Shown: one piece after another, positions 29,001-40,475 of the stretch
Numbering within the stretch: the first letter of the stretch is position 1
Layout of the letters: the number at the start of each line of letters is the position of its first letter
DNA from: Linderina pennispora
Lineage: Eukaryota > Kickxellomycota > Kickxellomycetes > Kickxellales > Kickxellaceae
DNA: 42,400 bases
Direction: 5' to 3'
Assembly: GCF_002104995.1 (NCBI RefSeq)
Contig: NW_024468323.1
Span: 1-42,400 of the forward strand
The notes under the pieces: model-generated
Told to the model about the DNA's origin: nothing
Databases searched by the model: none
The model's input: only the letters and a program-made list of their open reading frames with translations
Program-made: the position numbers and the translations under genes

Positions 29001-31655
29001 AACGAGCCGCTGGGCGCCATGTCTCTGTCGTTCCACTCGCTGGGCCAGTGGTCAGTAGCCTCGCTGGCCAGCAAGGGGCTGAATACGACGGACCACCAGC
29101 AGCGATTCGACATGTATGGTCTTTCGAGGTTTGCTCGGCGCGCCATGTTCAGTGTCGAGTTCTTGCAGTTGTCGGGCGGTCTGGTGGTTCTTTCTGACGC
29201 GTCGAACGAGGCTCTGTCGACCCTGATTCTAAACATGACACTGGCGTATGTGCTGCTGCGCGAGACTCTGGCCGCTTACAAGCACGATGCCGAGGACTCG
29301 GACAGTGCCACGTCTGGCAGCATTGGTATTGTGCAGCTCGACGATGGGGACAACGCCCTGTATGCCCGGATCAGCGCTGCAGCCAAGATGATCGAAGGAA
29401 CAGTATCCGACATACTGAGCCTGCTGGTTGTCCATGGATTCTCGTTGCCCAAATCCCAGAGCGACGACGACGACAACGAAGAGCCAGTGCAGATCAAGAT
29501 CCCCCACGACTCTGGTCGCTGGCTTAGCACACTTGTCAGCAGGATTCTCAGCACTGGCGACGCCTCCTTGGACAACGATGTGTCAGACTCAGTCTGGGAC
29601 ATCTTGATTATCACTTGCATTGCACGGCATCGCCAGGCACCACAGTCGCAGTGGGCACGCGTTCTGGCAACTCTTTCGGAGTGGTGCCAGTGGGCTAACC
29701 CGCTAAACTCGGCCGATGTAGAGGCCGCCATGGCCGTACCGCTGTCCAGCGACCTGCCCAAGATCCTGGAGCTGCCAGCGCTTGTCGACCTGACGACGCT
29801 TGTAGCGCGGTCGGTGTCCTTGCGGCATGCATGCCCGCAGTCGCCTGCGCTGCGTGGGACGCTGATAGATCTGACCGGCTCTTTGACACGGACCATCAAC
29901 GGCAAGGCTGCGTCAGCGACGAGTCTGTCTTTGAAGCTTGTGGTAGCGCTAGAGCTTCTGGCGGAGCTCTTGCCGCCACAGGCTGGAGCACTGGACGCTG
30001 CGTCATCGACACCAAAGATCATGCACATCTTGGTTGCTGTCTCCGAGATACTGGCTGACTCTGTTGCCTCGAGCACGGTGTCGCTTGCACTTACACTGGC
30101 GGCTCTCGCTGTTCTAGAGCGGTTCAGCAACTGCGTGCCGGTGATCGATGATACCAGCGCTGTTGGTCTGGTGCGCCAGTGCCTGCGCTGGCTGAACTTT
30201 GCCGAGACCCTCGATAATGTTGAGCAGCAGCAGGCTGTTCTGGTCGCTGTAGCGTGCTCTGTCAGCTCGCTGGCGCGCATGTCGAAGAATCTGGTTGAGG
30301 ATATCAATTCAGTCGGCCCGGTTCTGCGGCAGATCGGCGAGCACCTGGTCAGCACGTGTGTGGTGTCGGAACGACCAGTGCCTGAGGGTGTTGCAGCTGT
30401 GACAGCGCTTGTGGTTAACGGGTTCTTTGACGTCCCGGCATTCGATACTCTGTACCCCGTGATGATAAGTGCTACGCCGCAGCTGGAGATGGAGCTGCTG
30501 CGTCTGGTTCTGTCGTCCAGTGACATTGTGGCAGATGTCGGAGAGCATATCCAGTCGCTGGTTGGGCTGGTCAGCCTGGCTGCCAAGACGCTGGAGAATC
30601 TGCACGTGCCGCATGAGGAGTTTGGTGAGACCATTGAGACCGACGAGTACGTGCGCAACACTGGATTCCGTCTTCTTGCCAGCATGCTGCTGGTCACCCG
30701 GTGCGCTGATGCCCTGGCAGCCGACTACGACCGGTACGAGGAGATGGCTGAGAAGCTCAGCAACAACCAGGTACTGGACAGCGCCATGCCCTGGGTATGC
30801 GCCCTGCTTAGCATCGATGGCGTCAGTCCAATGGGTGGGTACGAGCCACGCCTCTGGGACCCGTCTGAAGGCTTGGACTGGGAGACGTGGGCAGCGGAGC
30901 TCCAGCATAACCCCAGCGGAGACCAGCTGTTCCGCGTTCTGGCGCACCAGATCATGTACTCGCTAGCATGGACCTTCCCGGCAACATACCGGTCCTGGTG
31001 GTCTGGACTGTCGGCCAAGCTCCGCGCCACCAGCCAGGCCGTCGAGCAGTTCACATGCAAGCACATTAGCCCGCTGGTTGTCGAGCGTGAAATTGCACGT
31101 ATTCGCCAGCAAGAGGCAGACAGCTCTAACGCTGACGCTGACGATGGTATGTCTGATACGGAGGAATCCTGGGATGTGCGTGTGCATGCCGAGAAGTCGA
31201 CGGCAGTGGCCGATATCCTTGAGGAGTATGACGAGGCGACCATCAAGGCCGGCGGAACGCAGGTCAGCATGACCTATACCGTCGACGACAGCACTCTGGA
31301 GATCACAGTGCGGGTGCCTGCTTCCTATCCGCTGTCCCTGCCGACGATCGAGTCGATGAAGCGCGTGGCAGTCACCGAGAAGCGCTGGCGCAGCTGGCTG
31401 GTGGCCGCGCAAGCGCAAATGTCGCGCAACCGGCGCCTCGACGCCGTCTGCGCGCAGCTGCTGGGCAATGTGGGCGCGCATTTCGCCGGCGTCGAGGACT
31501 GTGCGATCTGCTACTCGGCAGTCGGGGCGCTGGACAACAGCCTGCCGACAAAGCAGTGCAAGACATGCAAGCACAAGTTCCACCGCATGTGTCTGTTCAA
31601 GTGGTTCAGCACCAGCAACCAGAGCTCATGCCCGCTGTGCCGCAACCTGTTCTAG
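26024..31655 (+). CDS. LTN1: Listerin, E3 ubiquitin ligase of ribosome quality control
   Basis: Exon 1 is 26024-26082 (MSGKGRQPRVKGNLKPTSS); the intron is 26083-26175 (GTAAGT...TCTAG); exon 2 runs to 31655. About 1846 residues. Known role: with Rqc2 on the 60S subunit, ubiquitinates stalled nascent chains. Seen: the conserved amino end (SSSRAADLLEG, DGHLASQLKRLGKHDSKTKM), a long HEAT-type helical middle, an RWD-like part (VSMTYTVDDSTLEITVRVPA, YPLSLPTIES), and a terminal RING (CAICYSAVG, CKTCKHKFHRMCLFKWF, SSCPLCRNLF) ending right at the stop as in all listerins. Near 28415, within six A's, the frame shifts by one base; five A's would restore it. Convergent with the transporter gene, stops 5 bp apart. 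Confidence 0.85.
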
Positions 31656-31660
31656 AGTGT

Positions 31661-32594
31661 TTATTTTCTGTGTAGACGGACTAGAGAATACATGGCCCCG
31701 CCAAACAGCGTAATCGCGATTCCTAGCATGCTGAGATACGAGAGCTGGACGCTGAACAGAATGCAGCCGAGAACAACAGTCAGTACAACTTTGACGTTTC
31801 CAGTGACAGTCATGGCCAGGGCGCTGGTGTTCTTGCTCGCAGTGAAGCTGGCGATATTCAGCACAAACGCAATGGCACCGTTGGCAGCCAATGCACCCAG
31901 CAGCGGCCAAACCGAATCCATGCCGGTCATGAACGCCCTGGCCTGGGCAAATTCGCCCGTGACCAGCGACCACGCCAGGGTCTGCGCAAGCGCCAATGGG
32001 CTGAGCCTGTACAGCAGATCAAAAGCCCCCAACTTCAACTGCAGCCGGCCGACCAAAATGCGATTTGTCACGACGGTTTTCACTGCAGCCAGCACCGTCC
32101 CCAAGAGCGTCAGCAGCAGGCCCACCACAGTCCACGAGTAATCGCCGTAGGTCGCCAGCCCCACGCCCATGACCACCGGCACCAAGCTAACATACGCCAG
32201 TATCGGCAGCTTCGGATCGCCCCCAGACAATGCGGTAATGGCCAATGTAAACACGGGCACGGTGCCTCGGACTACCTGGTGAAAGGGAATTGTCACAAAG
32301 TTCAGCGAGATATTGCTGACGGCTATGTTCACCGTGTACAGGACCGAGAACTGCCAGAGAATCCGCTGCTGCTGCTTGTCTAGGCGCACCGGCGTGAACG
32401 TCCCCAACCGCTGCATTATTTGCGTGCCGACTATGCCCCCCCAGGCTGTGCGTGGCAGTAACCAGCCAGGGAAACGAAAACTGGTACCACTGCAGAACCA
32501 TCTTGTTGTGCAGTGTCAGGGCTAGGGATATGAAAAGATAGATGCATGTGCTGAGCGCGGCCTTGCGCCATTGCGAGCCTAGCCGAGGGGGCAT
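31661..32594 (-). CDS. TPT-family nucleotide-sugar/phosphate transporter-like membrane protein
   Basis: About 310 residues, start MPPRLGSQWRKAAL at 32594 (an alternative Met lies at 32627). Multiple hydrophobic spans; motifs TLHNKMVLQWYQFSFPWL, IPFHQVVRGTVPVFTLAI, YGDYSWTVVGLLLTLLGTVL, KTVVTNRILVGRLQL, PLALAQTLAWSLVTGE and ASKNTSALAMTVTGNVKVVL follow the triose-phosphate/SLC35E transporter order. Likely a Golgi or ER antiporter; substrate not predictable from the motifs. Near 32437-32443 a run of seven C (G on the coding strand) breaks the frame between THSLGG and VGTQIMQRLG; six would restore it. The extra base is probably an assembly error. The stop faces that of listerin. Confidence 0.75.
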
Positions 32595-32818
32595 GATAAT
32601 GTCTAGCGACGAAGAAGAAGGGTGCAAAAGATGGGGGTTTTTTGTGGAGAGGAGGTTGAGAAAACAAAATGAGGTTTCGCCTGATGATCGGGCCTAACAA
32701 TCACCATAGTTGCCCAGGCCCACCAATCTGGAGTATCAGACCAGGTAATTGGCTGGGAGATGCTTTCTTTTTTTCGAACTGGCGACTCTCACTCATCCCA
32801 ACACGTCTTACCTCATCC

Positions 32819-33151
32819 ATGTCGGCTGCCACAAAGGGATCTAGCACGGAAAAGGTCTACAAGCACCTGAAGGCGGCAGTGGACCTGGCCATCGGGAACG
32901 GCGAGTACCACCACGGACTGCTCCCGGAGCTGCACACAAACATTGTTAGCTATGCAATGAAAAAGCTTGCGGCCATGCGGGCATCCGCGACCAAGGCCAT
33001 AGTGACGTGCACGATCGTGCAAAACACAGGGGCAGGCTTCCACATTGGCAATGCGACACGGTGGGACGAATCGGCAGACAGCATGGTCACATACAAGTTC
33101 ACGAACGCGGCTCTGACCATCATCGTGACAGCGTATCTTGTTAGCTGCTAA
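32819..33151 (+). CDS. Tctex-type dynein light chain
   Basis: 110 residues, start MSAATKGSSTEKVYKHLKAA. The body AVDLAIGNGEYHHGLLPELH, then TKAIVTCTIVQNTGAGFHIG, TRWDESADSMVTYKF and TIIVTAYLVSC matches DYNLT1/Tctex1, including the IVTC.I.Q..GAG.H core and the W(D) turn. Role: dimeric light chain binding dynein intermediate chain and cargo. The upstream in-frame extension from 32669 has no family match. An AATAAA follows the stop at 33165, and the next gene ends convergently 39 bp away. Confidence 0.85.
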   Translation: MSAATKGSSTEKVYKHLKAAVDLAIGNGEYHHGLLPELHTNIVSYAMKKLAAMRASATKAIVTCTIVQNTGAGFHIGNATRWDESADSMVTYKFTNAALTIIVTAYLVSC

Positions 33152-33190
33152 GGCCAAAAATGAAAATAAAAAATAACAATGAACTCAAGC

Positions 33191-35576
33191 CTACCCCCGC
33201 ACAAACTTTGCCAGTTCCTGGTATGCAGCCAGCAGCTCCGATACTTCGGCAATAGTCAGATCGGATGCCGTGGCATTGACAAAGCGCTCGTTGATCTCCG
33301 GCACAACTGCCCTCTTGATGGCTGGGCTGCTGCGTGGCAGATGGCCCTTGATCTCGTGCGACAGCTGCTCGCTGGCAGTGTTCAGAACCGACCGCACGCC
33401 CTCAATGACATTGGTCTGGTCCAGAGTCTTCTCGTCGGCATCGTGGGCAACGCCCTGCTGCAGCTCCCGATCGCTGGGCGACCGCCACGGTGCACGCATG
33501 ATTAGCTGGCTGCTGGTATCAATCAGCTTCCCCAGCGTCGCGCCATACACCCCCTGGACGACCTCAATGCCCACATTGCTCATGGCGTTGTTGAACAGCA
33601 GGTTCTGCAAAGACATCAGCGCGGGCGGGATTGCGCGCTCCAGCACGCTGGCAGACACTTCAGCCGACAGCCCCAGCTTTCGTGCATCGACAGACTCGAC
33701 GAACGAGGCCACAGCCAGGGCATTGGTCAGACAGTACTCGAACTGTGCCGACAGGAGCGCGCGGGTCCGGTACCGCTGGATAAAGCGCAGGTTGGAGATG
33801 AAGCTCTGCGGATTGGCCGTGACCACAGCAAAAATCAGCAGCGGCAGGATGCTGTCTGCCGACAATAGCGACGATGTCGGCGAGTCCTCGGGCTTCTGTG
33901 CTGGCTCTTTCTGCTGTCCAGCGCGCAGCCTGGCATTGAGGCGGTCCATCCGGTCCACCATGGTCTTGTGTGCGTCTACCACCAGCTTGAGCTTCTCGGC
34001 CGGCGACCGAACTGCATTCATGCCCTGTAGCTGGGCGCCAGTCTCGCGCGCAATACGCACCAGCTCCTTTGCGGTCTGCGGGGCGGCCTTCAGACCCAGA
34101 TGCTCGAGCCGAATATCAGCCAGATTGAGGGCGGCCACCTTGGACGCAAAACTGCTCGTCCTGCGTGCGGTCGTCGCTGAACCATGGAGCGAATACCTTG
34201 GCGTACACAGACTCGCACACCAGCTTCTCCACACACTCGATCACTGCCTCTGCCAGCCGCCTGCGCGCCTCAGCGTCACCACACATGCTGGTCTCGTGTT
34301 CCAGTTCATCAAAGTGCGCTGCAAGATTGCCCATCAGCTTGGCCATAGCCGCCTGCCATGCGTCGGTGTCCTCCTCGACGCTGGGCGTCTTCTCGACGCT
34401 CCCACTGCCCAGCGTCAGCCGCCTCACCACACCGCCCTTTGCAGGCCGTCCAGGCAGCGGCGGCGTGCGCGACTCTATCTGCCGCGCATATTGCACGATG
34501 TCTTCGATATCAACCTTTATCTGGTCGTCTTCGGTCAGCGCCGCCGTGGCCTGTGGCAGCAGCGCCTTGATTGTTGCATTAGCGGTCTCGTAGATATTGG
34601 CCGACAGTGATGTCACTGCCGAGTCCACCACCAGTGCCCGCTGCAGCGCCCCCGATGTCACTGCCACCCGCACGCTGCGGCCATCCGGCAGCCTGCAGTT
34701 GTCATGGATGCTGACTATCCGCAGGCGTACCAGCGGCTGGGTCCGTTCGTCATCCAGCACGTCAAAGATTGTGGCTCGCGGCGTCTCCGACTCAGCCATC
34801 ATGCCCATGATATCCTCGACTGGCGGCAGCATTCCCAGCGCGTTCACCGAACTGCAGTCGATTGTGCCGCGGATCCCGCTGACTGTCGTGAACTTACACT
34901 TCCTGCCCTCCGCCAGCACGTCTGAATCGGTGAATAGCACGTTGTCGTTCAAAAGTGCTCCTACGTCTGGCTCGTCTGGCCCGCGGAATGGCGCCTGCGG
35001 CAAGACTACCAGCCCGGTTGCGCTGTTGGCCACCATATCGCGCAGGTCCGCCATGCCTGCCGCCACCTGGAAGTGCTGCCACAGCCTCTTTCCCAGTGAC
35101 TCTGGTGGCAAAGCAACCAGTGCATTCTTCTCGTCTGTGGCGGCATCTGTGTGCTCTGTCGGCGGTGCGCTCTGCGCCTGCCGTGGCTCCTGGCCCTTTG
35201 CTGCTATTCCCAGCCCGCTCACCTCACTGCCCGTATGCAGGGACACGCGCGACGCCTTGCGTGACCGCGAAAACCCTGTGCTTGGAAACGACTTGTCATG
35301 ATGCTGGTTCATCTCGGTCGCCTTCATCTCCTTCATAATCTCGTGCCTTCCAAACTGAGGAGCATCGGATTGTTGCCGCCTGCGCGATGTCTCAGCCACG
35401 GGCTCAAGCTTGTTTAACGCTCCTACCATCTCCTGCGAACTGCTGTCGCCAGCTGAAAGCGGGTCGCTGCCGGTAGTGCCTGTTGCGTTGGTGCGGAACA
35501 GTGTGTGTCTAGAAAACATTAATGGCGTATTGTAATAAATGGTGCTTGCTAGGTTGAAGGAGGAGGTGAAAAGCAT
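33191..35576 (-). CDS. VPS9-domain protein, probable Rab5-type GEF
   Basis: About 794 residues from Met 35576, or 775 from Met 35519 (MFSRHTLFR), which may follow an upstream intron. The amino-terminal ~450 residues are Ser/Thr-rich, with no recognised domain. The VPS9 domain lies in the second half: LLSADSILPLLIFAVVTANP, SNLRFIQRYR, FEYCLTNALAVASFVESV, retaining the Asp and Tyr used by Rabex-5-type exchange factors. The preceding helical part (KVFAPWF, LNLADIRLEHLGL, AAPQTAKELVRIARE) resembles the helical bundle before VPS9 domains. Near 34150 four T (coding strand) break the frame between DEQF and ASKVAALN; three would restore it. Acts at endosomal membranes if the family call holds. Stop convergent with the dynein light chain gene. 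Confidence 0.75.
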
Positions 35577-35713
35577 GGAGAGTGCGTGCGTGTCCCACCC
35601 CCAGTTAATGCGCTTGCATCAGTTGAGCGGTCAGACGCTCACTGATTTGATTTTGAAATAGTTTATTTACATCCCACGTGACACCTCATACCTCATACCT
35701 CACACCCCACACC

Positions 35714-36782
35714 TCACACCTGCATCGCAACAGCAAACGCCTGCGCTGTCTTGAACAGCGGGCCGCGCTCCGCTGGCGTCAGCCCTGCCAGCACCGTCAG
35801 CATCTGCAGTAAGATCGCCGCCATCTGGTGGTGGCTCCCCTGCACCCCATGTAGGTTCTCTGCATGCACCATTCCCGCGACCTCCTCGAGCCTCCCTAGC
35901 ACGGGTACCACAATAATGTCTCTGAAATGCATAAGCACGGCGCGCCGCATGCTACCCGCCTTGCCGGGCCGGGCCTTGGATGCCAGCCGGAACTGCAACA
36001 CCGGCAGAAATACGCCCTCAAAATACGGCAGAATATGTGCCGACAGCATCTCCCATACCGTCACTAGGCTGTCGCAGATCTGCGCGCTGTTAATGCGCTC
36101 CGCATTGGCAATTCCGTTCATTGACAGAATAGCCAGCGGCTGCTTGCTGCTGCCCTTGGTCAGCTTTAGTGCTTCAAACTTTGGCACCAGCTCGCATTGC
36201 TGGTACATGGTCCGGATCAGCGACGACATCCCGACCCGCAGGATGTTGTTTATCTCGTGCCATATCGAATCCTGGTCGCTTCGCAGACAGCTCCTACCAG
36301 AAAAATGTATTTTTAGCAAAAAGCCCCACACGCTTCACGTATGCAGATCTCACCTGGCGCTTTGACGCACACAAAACAAACAACCGCATGCTATGGCTCC
36401 GTCTCCCTTACCTGACAATTTCGTTGTTCTCCTCCACCGTGCCCTGTAGACGATCACCATTAAACAAGGGCAGAATCCGTGCCCCTAGCCTCCGCCACTT
36501 GTCCTCGGCCGTCAGGTCCAGCCGCGGCTGCCCAAAGTCCCGCACAATGTTCTTTGCATCCAATACTGTCAGTGAACTGGTCGCCGACATCGGTGTCGAC
36601 GGCGCCGTTGACTTGTATGCGCTGGACTGCAGCCCGGGTGAAAACTGTGTCCGCGGTGTGAATGCCGACTGGGGTGTCGATGGACTACGCGGCAGAACTG
36701 TGCTCGGCGACAGTGGCGACTGCATGTACGGCGCCCAGGCGCGCATGCCAGGACGCAGGGTGTCGAAACTATCTCTCTCCAT
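35714..36782 (-). CDS. HbrB/PRR5-like TORC2 subunit, two exons
   Basis: Exon 1 36782-36412, intron 36411-36294 (GTAAGG...GGTAG, 118 bp), exon 2 36293-35714; 316 residues. Exon 1 has a Ser/Pro-rich leader, then SLTVLDAKNIVRDF, DKWRRLGARILPLFNGD and LQGTVEENNEIVR. Exon 2 continues SDQDSIWHEINNILRVGMSS, VWEMLSAHILPYFEGVFLPV, MRRAVLMHFRDIIVVPVLGR and LLQMLTVLAGLTPAERG. This matches the HbrB domain (yeast Bit61, animal PRR5/Protor), a non-catalytic TORC2 subunit. The junction is in phase and within the domain. The stop lies in a CCTCATA/CCTCACA repeat tract, with TTTATT (AATAAA on the minus strand) just beyond. Confidence 0.75.
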
Positions 36783-37549
36783 TTGCCTAGTTTGAATGCG
36801 AAATATAAATGTAAAAGGATGTTTGTACAAATAAAAATAGAAGAAAAAGGCTTGAATGCAAAAAATAAAAGTAGGAAGAGGTTGAGGGAATTGGAATGTG
36901 CAAGGGAGAGCTGAGGAGAGAAAGAAATTGCAACGGTCAAATTTTTTAGTTGTGCTCTTGTGCTCGAGACACGCCACACCACAGCGGTAGAAAGAGATCT
37001 GCAGCTACTGCCTCCACTGGCTAGGCAGATACGTGTCGCGAGGCTAGATGCTTGACGGCTACATGTCGCAAACCATGGAGCCTAGATGTCGCGCGTAGTG
37101 CCAGTGTGCCTGAGCTCCCCTCCCTTCAACGTACGCCCTTCTACAAAGACAAGCAATGATGAACACACATGAATTAGCTTGGATCCTCTGTGCATAATAC
37201 TTGTTTTTGGGATGTGCATATAGATATCTTGCTGGGTTCCATGAAACCCTCTGCACATGTTCCTATCATGCTGAAGGCTACATCTTGTGCTTGTGTGCAG
37301 GGTAGCTGGCTCTAATCGTCAGATCTCAATATTTACCACTGTTAACCTCAAAGGCAGAATCAAGTGTTTACGAGCGCACATGTAGGAGATTGCTCAAGAA
37401 AAAAACAGCTGAGGAGAAAAAGAGAAGTAGCCCTTGGGGATCTGAATATATATGCCTGGCTTAGTCATGGTGGCATTGAACTGTGTTGTCGCTTCAGAGT
37501 CGGCAAATGAGGCTGTAGAAATGGAATTGAGAAAAGTATAGATGGATGT
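36783..37549. other. Intergenic between HbrB-like and chitosanase genes
   Basis: 767 bp. The first ~120 bp are A-rich and probably the 5' leader and promoter of the HbrB gene. No gene, repeat or RNA recognised in the rest. Confidence 0.4.
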
Positions 37550-38395
37550 TTAGCACGAGACTGTGACAGGCTTGCCATCGTTGTCGAGGACCTGCACCGA
37601 CTTGGTCCAGTTGTACTGCTTCTTGCTGAGAGCGTACTGGTACGACTTTACGCGGTACAGCGTCTCCTTCCATGCGCCCGAGGCGTTCTCCTTCTCCTTC
37701 GGGTGGAGCAGGTCGTTGGTGCGCACCTGCAGGAACTTTGTCAGCCAGGCGACCTCGTCGACGTTGTGGCCGTTGATCTTGAGCGTGCTACCCGAGCTGC
37801 CCTTGGCATCGGCCTTGAACGACGCGTTGGTGGTCTTGATCAGCCCAGCCAGTCCGTCGGCGTCCGATCCAGTGCCGTGCTGGATGCCGCAGTCGTACAG
37901 CTGTGCGCGGCTGATGCTCAGCTTGAGTCCGAGCTGGTCCGCAAGCTTCTGCGATGGGTTATAGTACATGCTGTCGCGGATCGCGTCCTGCGCATTGCGG
38001 AACTTTGCGTCGGACTTGCCCAGCTTCGACCACACCGAGCAGTATCCGTCGAGCCCGCTGGTCGAGTCGCTGCCGGACTGGGCATACTTCTTCAGCACAC
38101 CGTCGTACTTGCTGAAGGAGTCCTTGCCGCCTGTCAGCTTGTGGTACTGCTGGACCACCTCCCATGCGTCGGCGGTGCCGGTGCAGAACCCAGAGATGCC
38201 AGAGGTGAACCCGCGCCCGTCCTTGATGTTCTCGCAGTAGTCGTAGTGGAAGTTGGTGTCGCCGTTCTCGTAAATGTTGGTGATCTTGAGCGCAAGCGTC
38301 TTGGCGCAGGCGCTGTTGCCCGAGGCGGTGTCGGCAGCCGGCGCGGCAGAGGCAGCGGCTGCGAGGAATCCGAGGGTAAAGGCAGTGATCTTCAT
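37550..38395 (-). CDS. Secreted GH46 chitosanase
   Basis: 281 residues. Signal peptide MKITAFTLGFLAAAASAAPA, cleavage probably near 18-20. The mature part begins with the GH46 active-site block: LALKITNIYENGD (Glu43, general acid), then ENIKDGRGFTSGISGFCTGT (Asp59, second carboxylate), as in Streptomyces N174 chitosanase, with two residues fewer between them. Then VVQQYHKLTG, SKYDGVLKKYAQSG and LYDCGIQHGTGSDADGL follow the bacterial order (bacterial YYDAIVMHGPGND). Cleaves beta-1,4 bonds in chitosan outside the cell, for feeding or wall remodelling. GH46 is mainly bacterial, so old transfer is possible. Extra cysteines suggest disulphides. Single exon with a TATA box upstream. Confidence 0.88.
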   Translation of the reverse strand: MKITAFTLGFLAAAASAAPAADTASGNSACAKTLALKITNIYENGDTNFHYDYCENIKDGRGFTSGISGFCTGTADAWEVVQQYHKLTGGKDSFSKYDGVLKKYAQSGSDSTSGLDGYCSVWSKLGKSDAKFRNAQDAIRDSMYYNPSQKLADQLGLKLSISRAQLYDCGIQHGTGSDADGLAGLIKTTNASFKADAKGSSGSTLKINGHNVDEVAWLTKFLQVRTNDLLHPKEKENASGAWKETLYRVKSYQYALSKKQYNWTKSVQVLDNDGKPVTVSC

Positions 38396-38486
38396 TGCTG
38401 GATGCAGGTGGGGGTGAGAGGCTGGTGTGGAATTGCTGGCTGGTGTTGTTGGTAGTGAAAGTGTGATGTCTGCGAGGAACGCCTGT

Positions 38487-38494
38487 GCTTTTAT
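38487..38494 (-). promoter_or_regulatory. TATA box of chitosanase gene
   Basis: TATAAAAG on the minus strand, about 92 bp upstream of the ATG at 38395. Confidence 0.55.
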
Positions 38495-39401
38495 ATTCGC
38501 AGCAGCACATAGCTACCGGGTGGTGGCTACATTCAGGAGACCTGAGTGGGCTTGGCGAGCGCATGCTGAAAAGCCTAGACAGCAGGCTCCGACCGGGTCT
38601 CCAAAAATACGCATTCGTAAATGGAAACGAGATGAGATGCCAAGAAGCCTCTGTGGGTGAAAGCGATGTCCACAAAGGAGAAGCTGGGCGATCGAAGGAT
38701 TCGGTTGATTGCCGTTCGTCTGCAGGCCAAAAATAAACGGTGGGTTCAGCACGTCTGGGCCCTGCTTCCGGTCCTTGGCGCCGGGATAGCCAGCACTCAG
38801 ACGCGGCAGGCTTCTGGACGAGTCTCGCTTTGCACCTGTTTTTTGTTGAACCAGCCATCGCTGGGGGGTACATCAATGCGAGCAGTTTGCATGTCGGCAA
38901 GCGTGGGAGCTTGTGGGCTGTCGGCAGAGAACAGGCAGGCCAAAGGAATCGGGTCATAGGCATCCCACTCCAAACCACCTCCAGTGCCCGGGTCTAAGAG
39001 GACCGACTCGATGCTGCCGATGGCCCAGTACAGGAGCTGGTGGCTAAGCACTGTAAGCAGACGGGTCTGGTGAGGAATATCGCTTTGTGCTGCTTGTGCC
39101 TCGTTACGAGAGTGAGCAGTGGCAGTTTAGTAATGCGATGTCCGTTACTAACGCGGTTGTCCTGGAGCGCCAGCCAGTCACGCTGGTTCAGGATGCGTGA
39201 CTAAAGCCCCAGCCGAATGACAAATCGGCCACCAAATCCTTAATAATCACCACACTGGCCCGATCTGCATAAAAAGCGCTGATTTTGGCACTGCCGGTTC
39301 TTGGTCTCCCAGCTTTTCAGCCACTCCCAGATCTTCTACACATCCCTTGTATTTCTACAGCAACAACACCAACAACACCAACAACACCACCAACAGCACA
39401 A
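38495..39401. other. Intergenic between chitosanase and pirin genes
   Basis: Divergent promoter region of about 0.9 kb. On the pirin side there is a TATA-like CATAAAAAG at about 39269, and the leader just before the ATG is a CAACAACAC repeat tract (about 39360-39400). An 84-codon minus-strand frame (38797-39051) has somewhat protein-like composition but no recognised motif. Confidence 0.4.
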
Positions 39402-40351
39402 ATGTCCACCACTACAAAAATCACTAAGCAGGTCTCGCGAATCATCACTGCACACCGCCAGCGCGAAGGCGGCGGCTTTATCGTGCGCCGCCCAGTACCA
39501 TCCGGCAGCCTGGACATGGTTGACCCGTTCCTGATGCTCGACCATCTCGGCCCGACAAAGTATGGACCCGGCGAGGCTGTCGGTGCCCCCGATCACCCAC
39601 ACCGTGGCCAGGAGACCATTTCGTACGTGCTGGAGGGCGAGATTGAGCACCGTGACAGCCACGGCAACCACGGAGTTCTCAAGCCCGGGTGGGTTCAGTG
39701 GATGAGCGCAGCATCCGGCATCATCCACAGCGAGATGCCGACCGAGAAGATGCTCAAGGAAGGCGGTGTTATGCACTCCTTCCAGATCTGGGTCAATCTG
39801 CCTGCCAAGTACAAGATGACGGCGCCTCGCTACCAGGACGTTCCGCCCGAGAACATCCCCACGTTCACCTCCAGCGACGAAAAGACACGGATCAAGGTCA
39901 TTGCAGGCAAGGTTGAAGATGTCACTGCCAACATTGACACGCGCACGCAGATATTCTTCCTGGACCTGCGCACCACTGGGCGGTACGCGCTGGATCTCCC
40001 GAGCGGGCATGGGACGCAATGGTGTACAACTTCCACACGGAGCCGATCCTGGTTGGCAACGAGAAGGCAGAGGTGAAGGAAGGCCAGATGGCTGTCATCA
40101 AAACCGATGGGCAGCCGATTGACTTTGAGGCTGCTGGGTCGGAGGAGGCGCGCGTTCTGGTCCTGGCCGGTACACCGATCGGCGAGAAGGTTGCCCGCTA
40201 CGGCCCATTCGTCATGAACACTCAGGAGGAGCTGGGACAGGCATTTACTGATATGAGAACTGGGCGCTTTGGATCCATTCCCGGTCGCATGGAGCGCATG
40301 CATCAGACTGACTCAGCCAATGCAGCCCGTGCAAAGGCTGGCAAAGAGTAG
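39402..40351 (+). CDS. Pirin family bicupin protein, one frameshift
   Basis: About 316 residues, start MSTTTKITKQVSRIITAHRQ. The amino-terminal cupin holds the metal ligands seen in pirin: DHPHRGQETISYVLEGEIEH (two His) and SGIIHSEMP (His and Glu). Also PVPSGSLDMVDPFLMLDHLG, SFQIWVNLPAKYKM and, in the second cupin, MVYNFHTEPILVGNEKAEV, VLVLAGTPIGEKVARYGPFV and MNTQEELGQAF. Known roles: iron-dependent transcriptional co-regulator or quercetinase-like enzyme; which one applies is not shown by sequence. At about 40004-40006 GGG breaks the frame between LPSG and WDAMVY; GGGG would restore it, so an assembly deletion is likely. Upstream Met 39285 lies before the leader repeats and is unlikely. Confidence 0.85.
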
Positions 40352-40475
40352 TTATCAGACCGGGGCTTTTGGCTAGTTGCAACTTTTGCTCTCCATTTTA
40401 GCTGGTTTTCTTGCACAAATTGCCTCTTACATTTCTATATTTCCTCATTTTAGAAAATGAATGACTAGTGTCGAT

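Noticed and set aside
29276-30697. 473-codon open frame antisense to listerin
   Set aside because: Shadow of the GC-rich listerin coding frame; Ser/Thr/Arg-rich with no domain.
38797-39051. 84-codon minus-strand frame between chitosanase and pirin
   Set aside because: Composition is protein-like but there is no motif, and it lies in the expected divergent promoter region.
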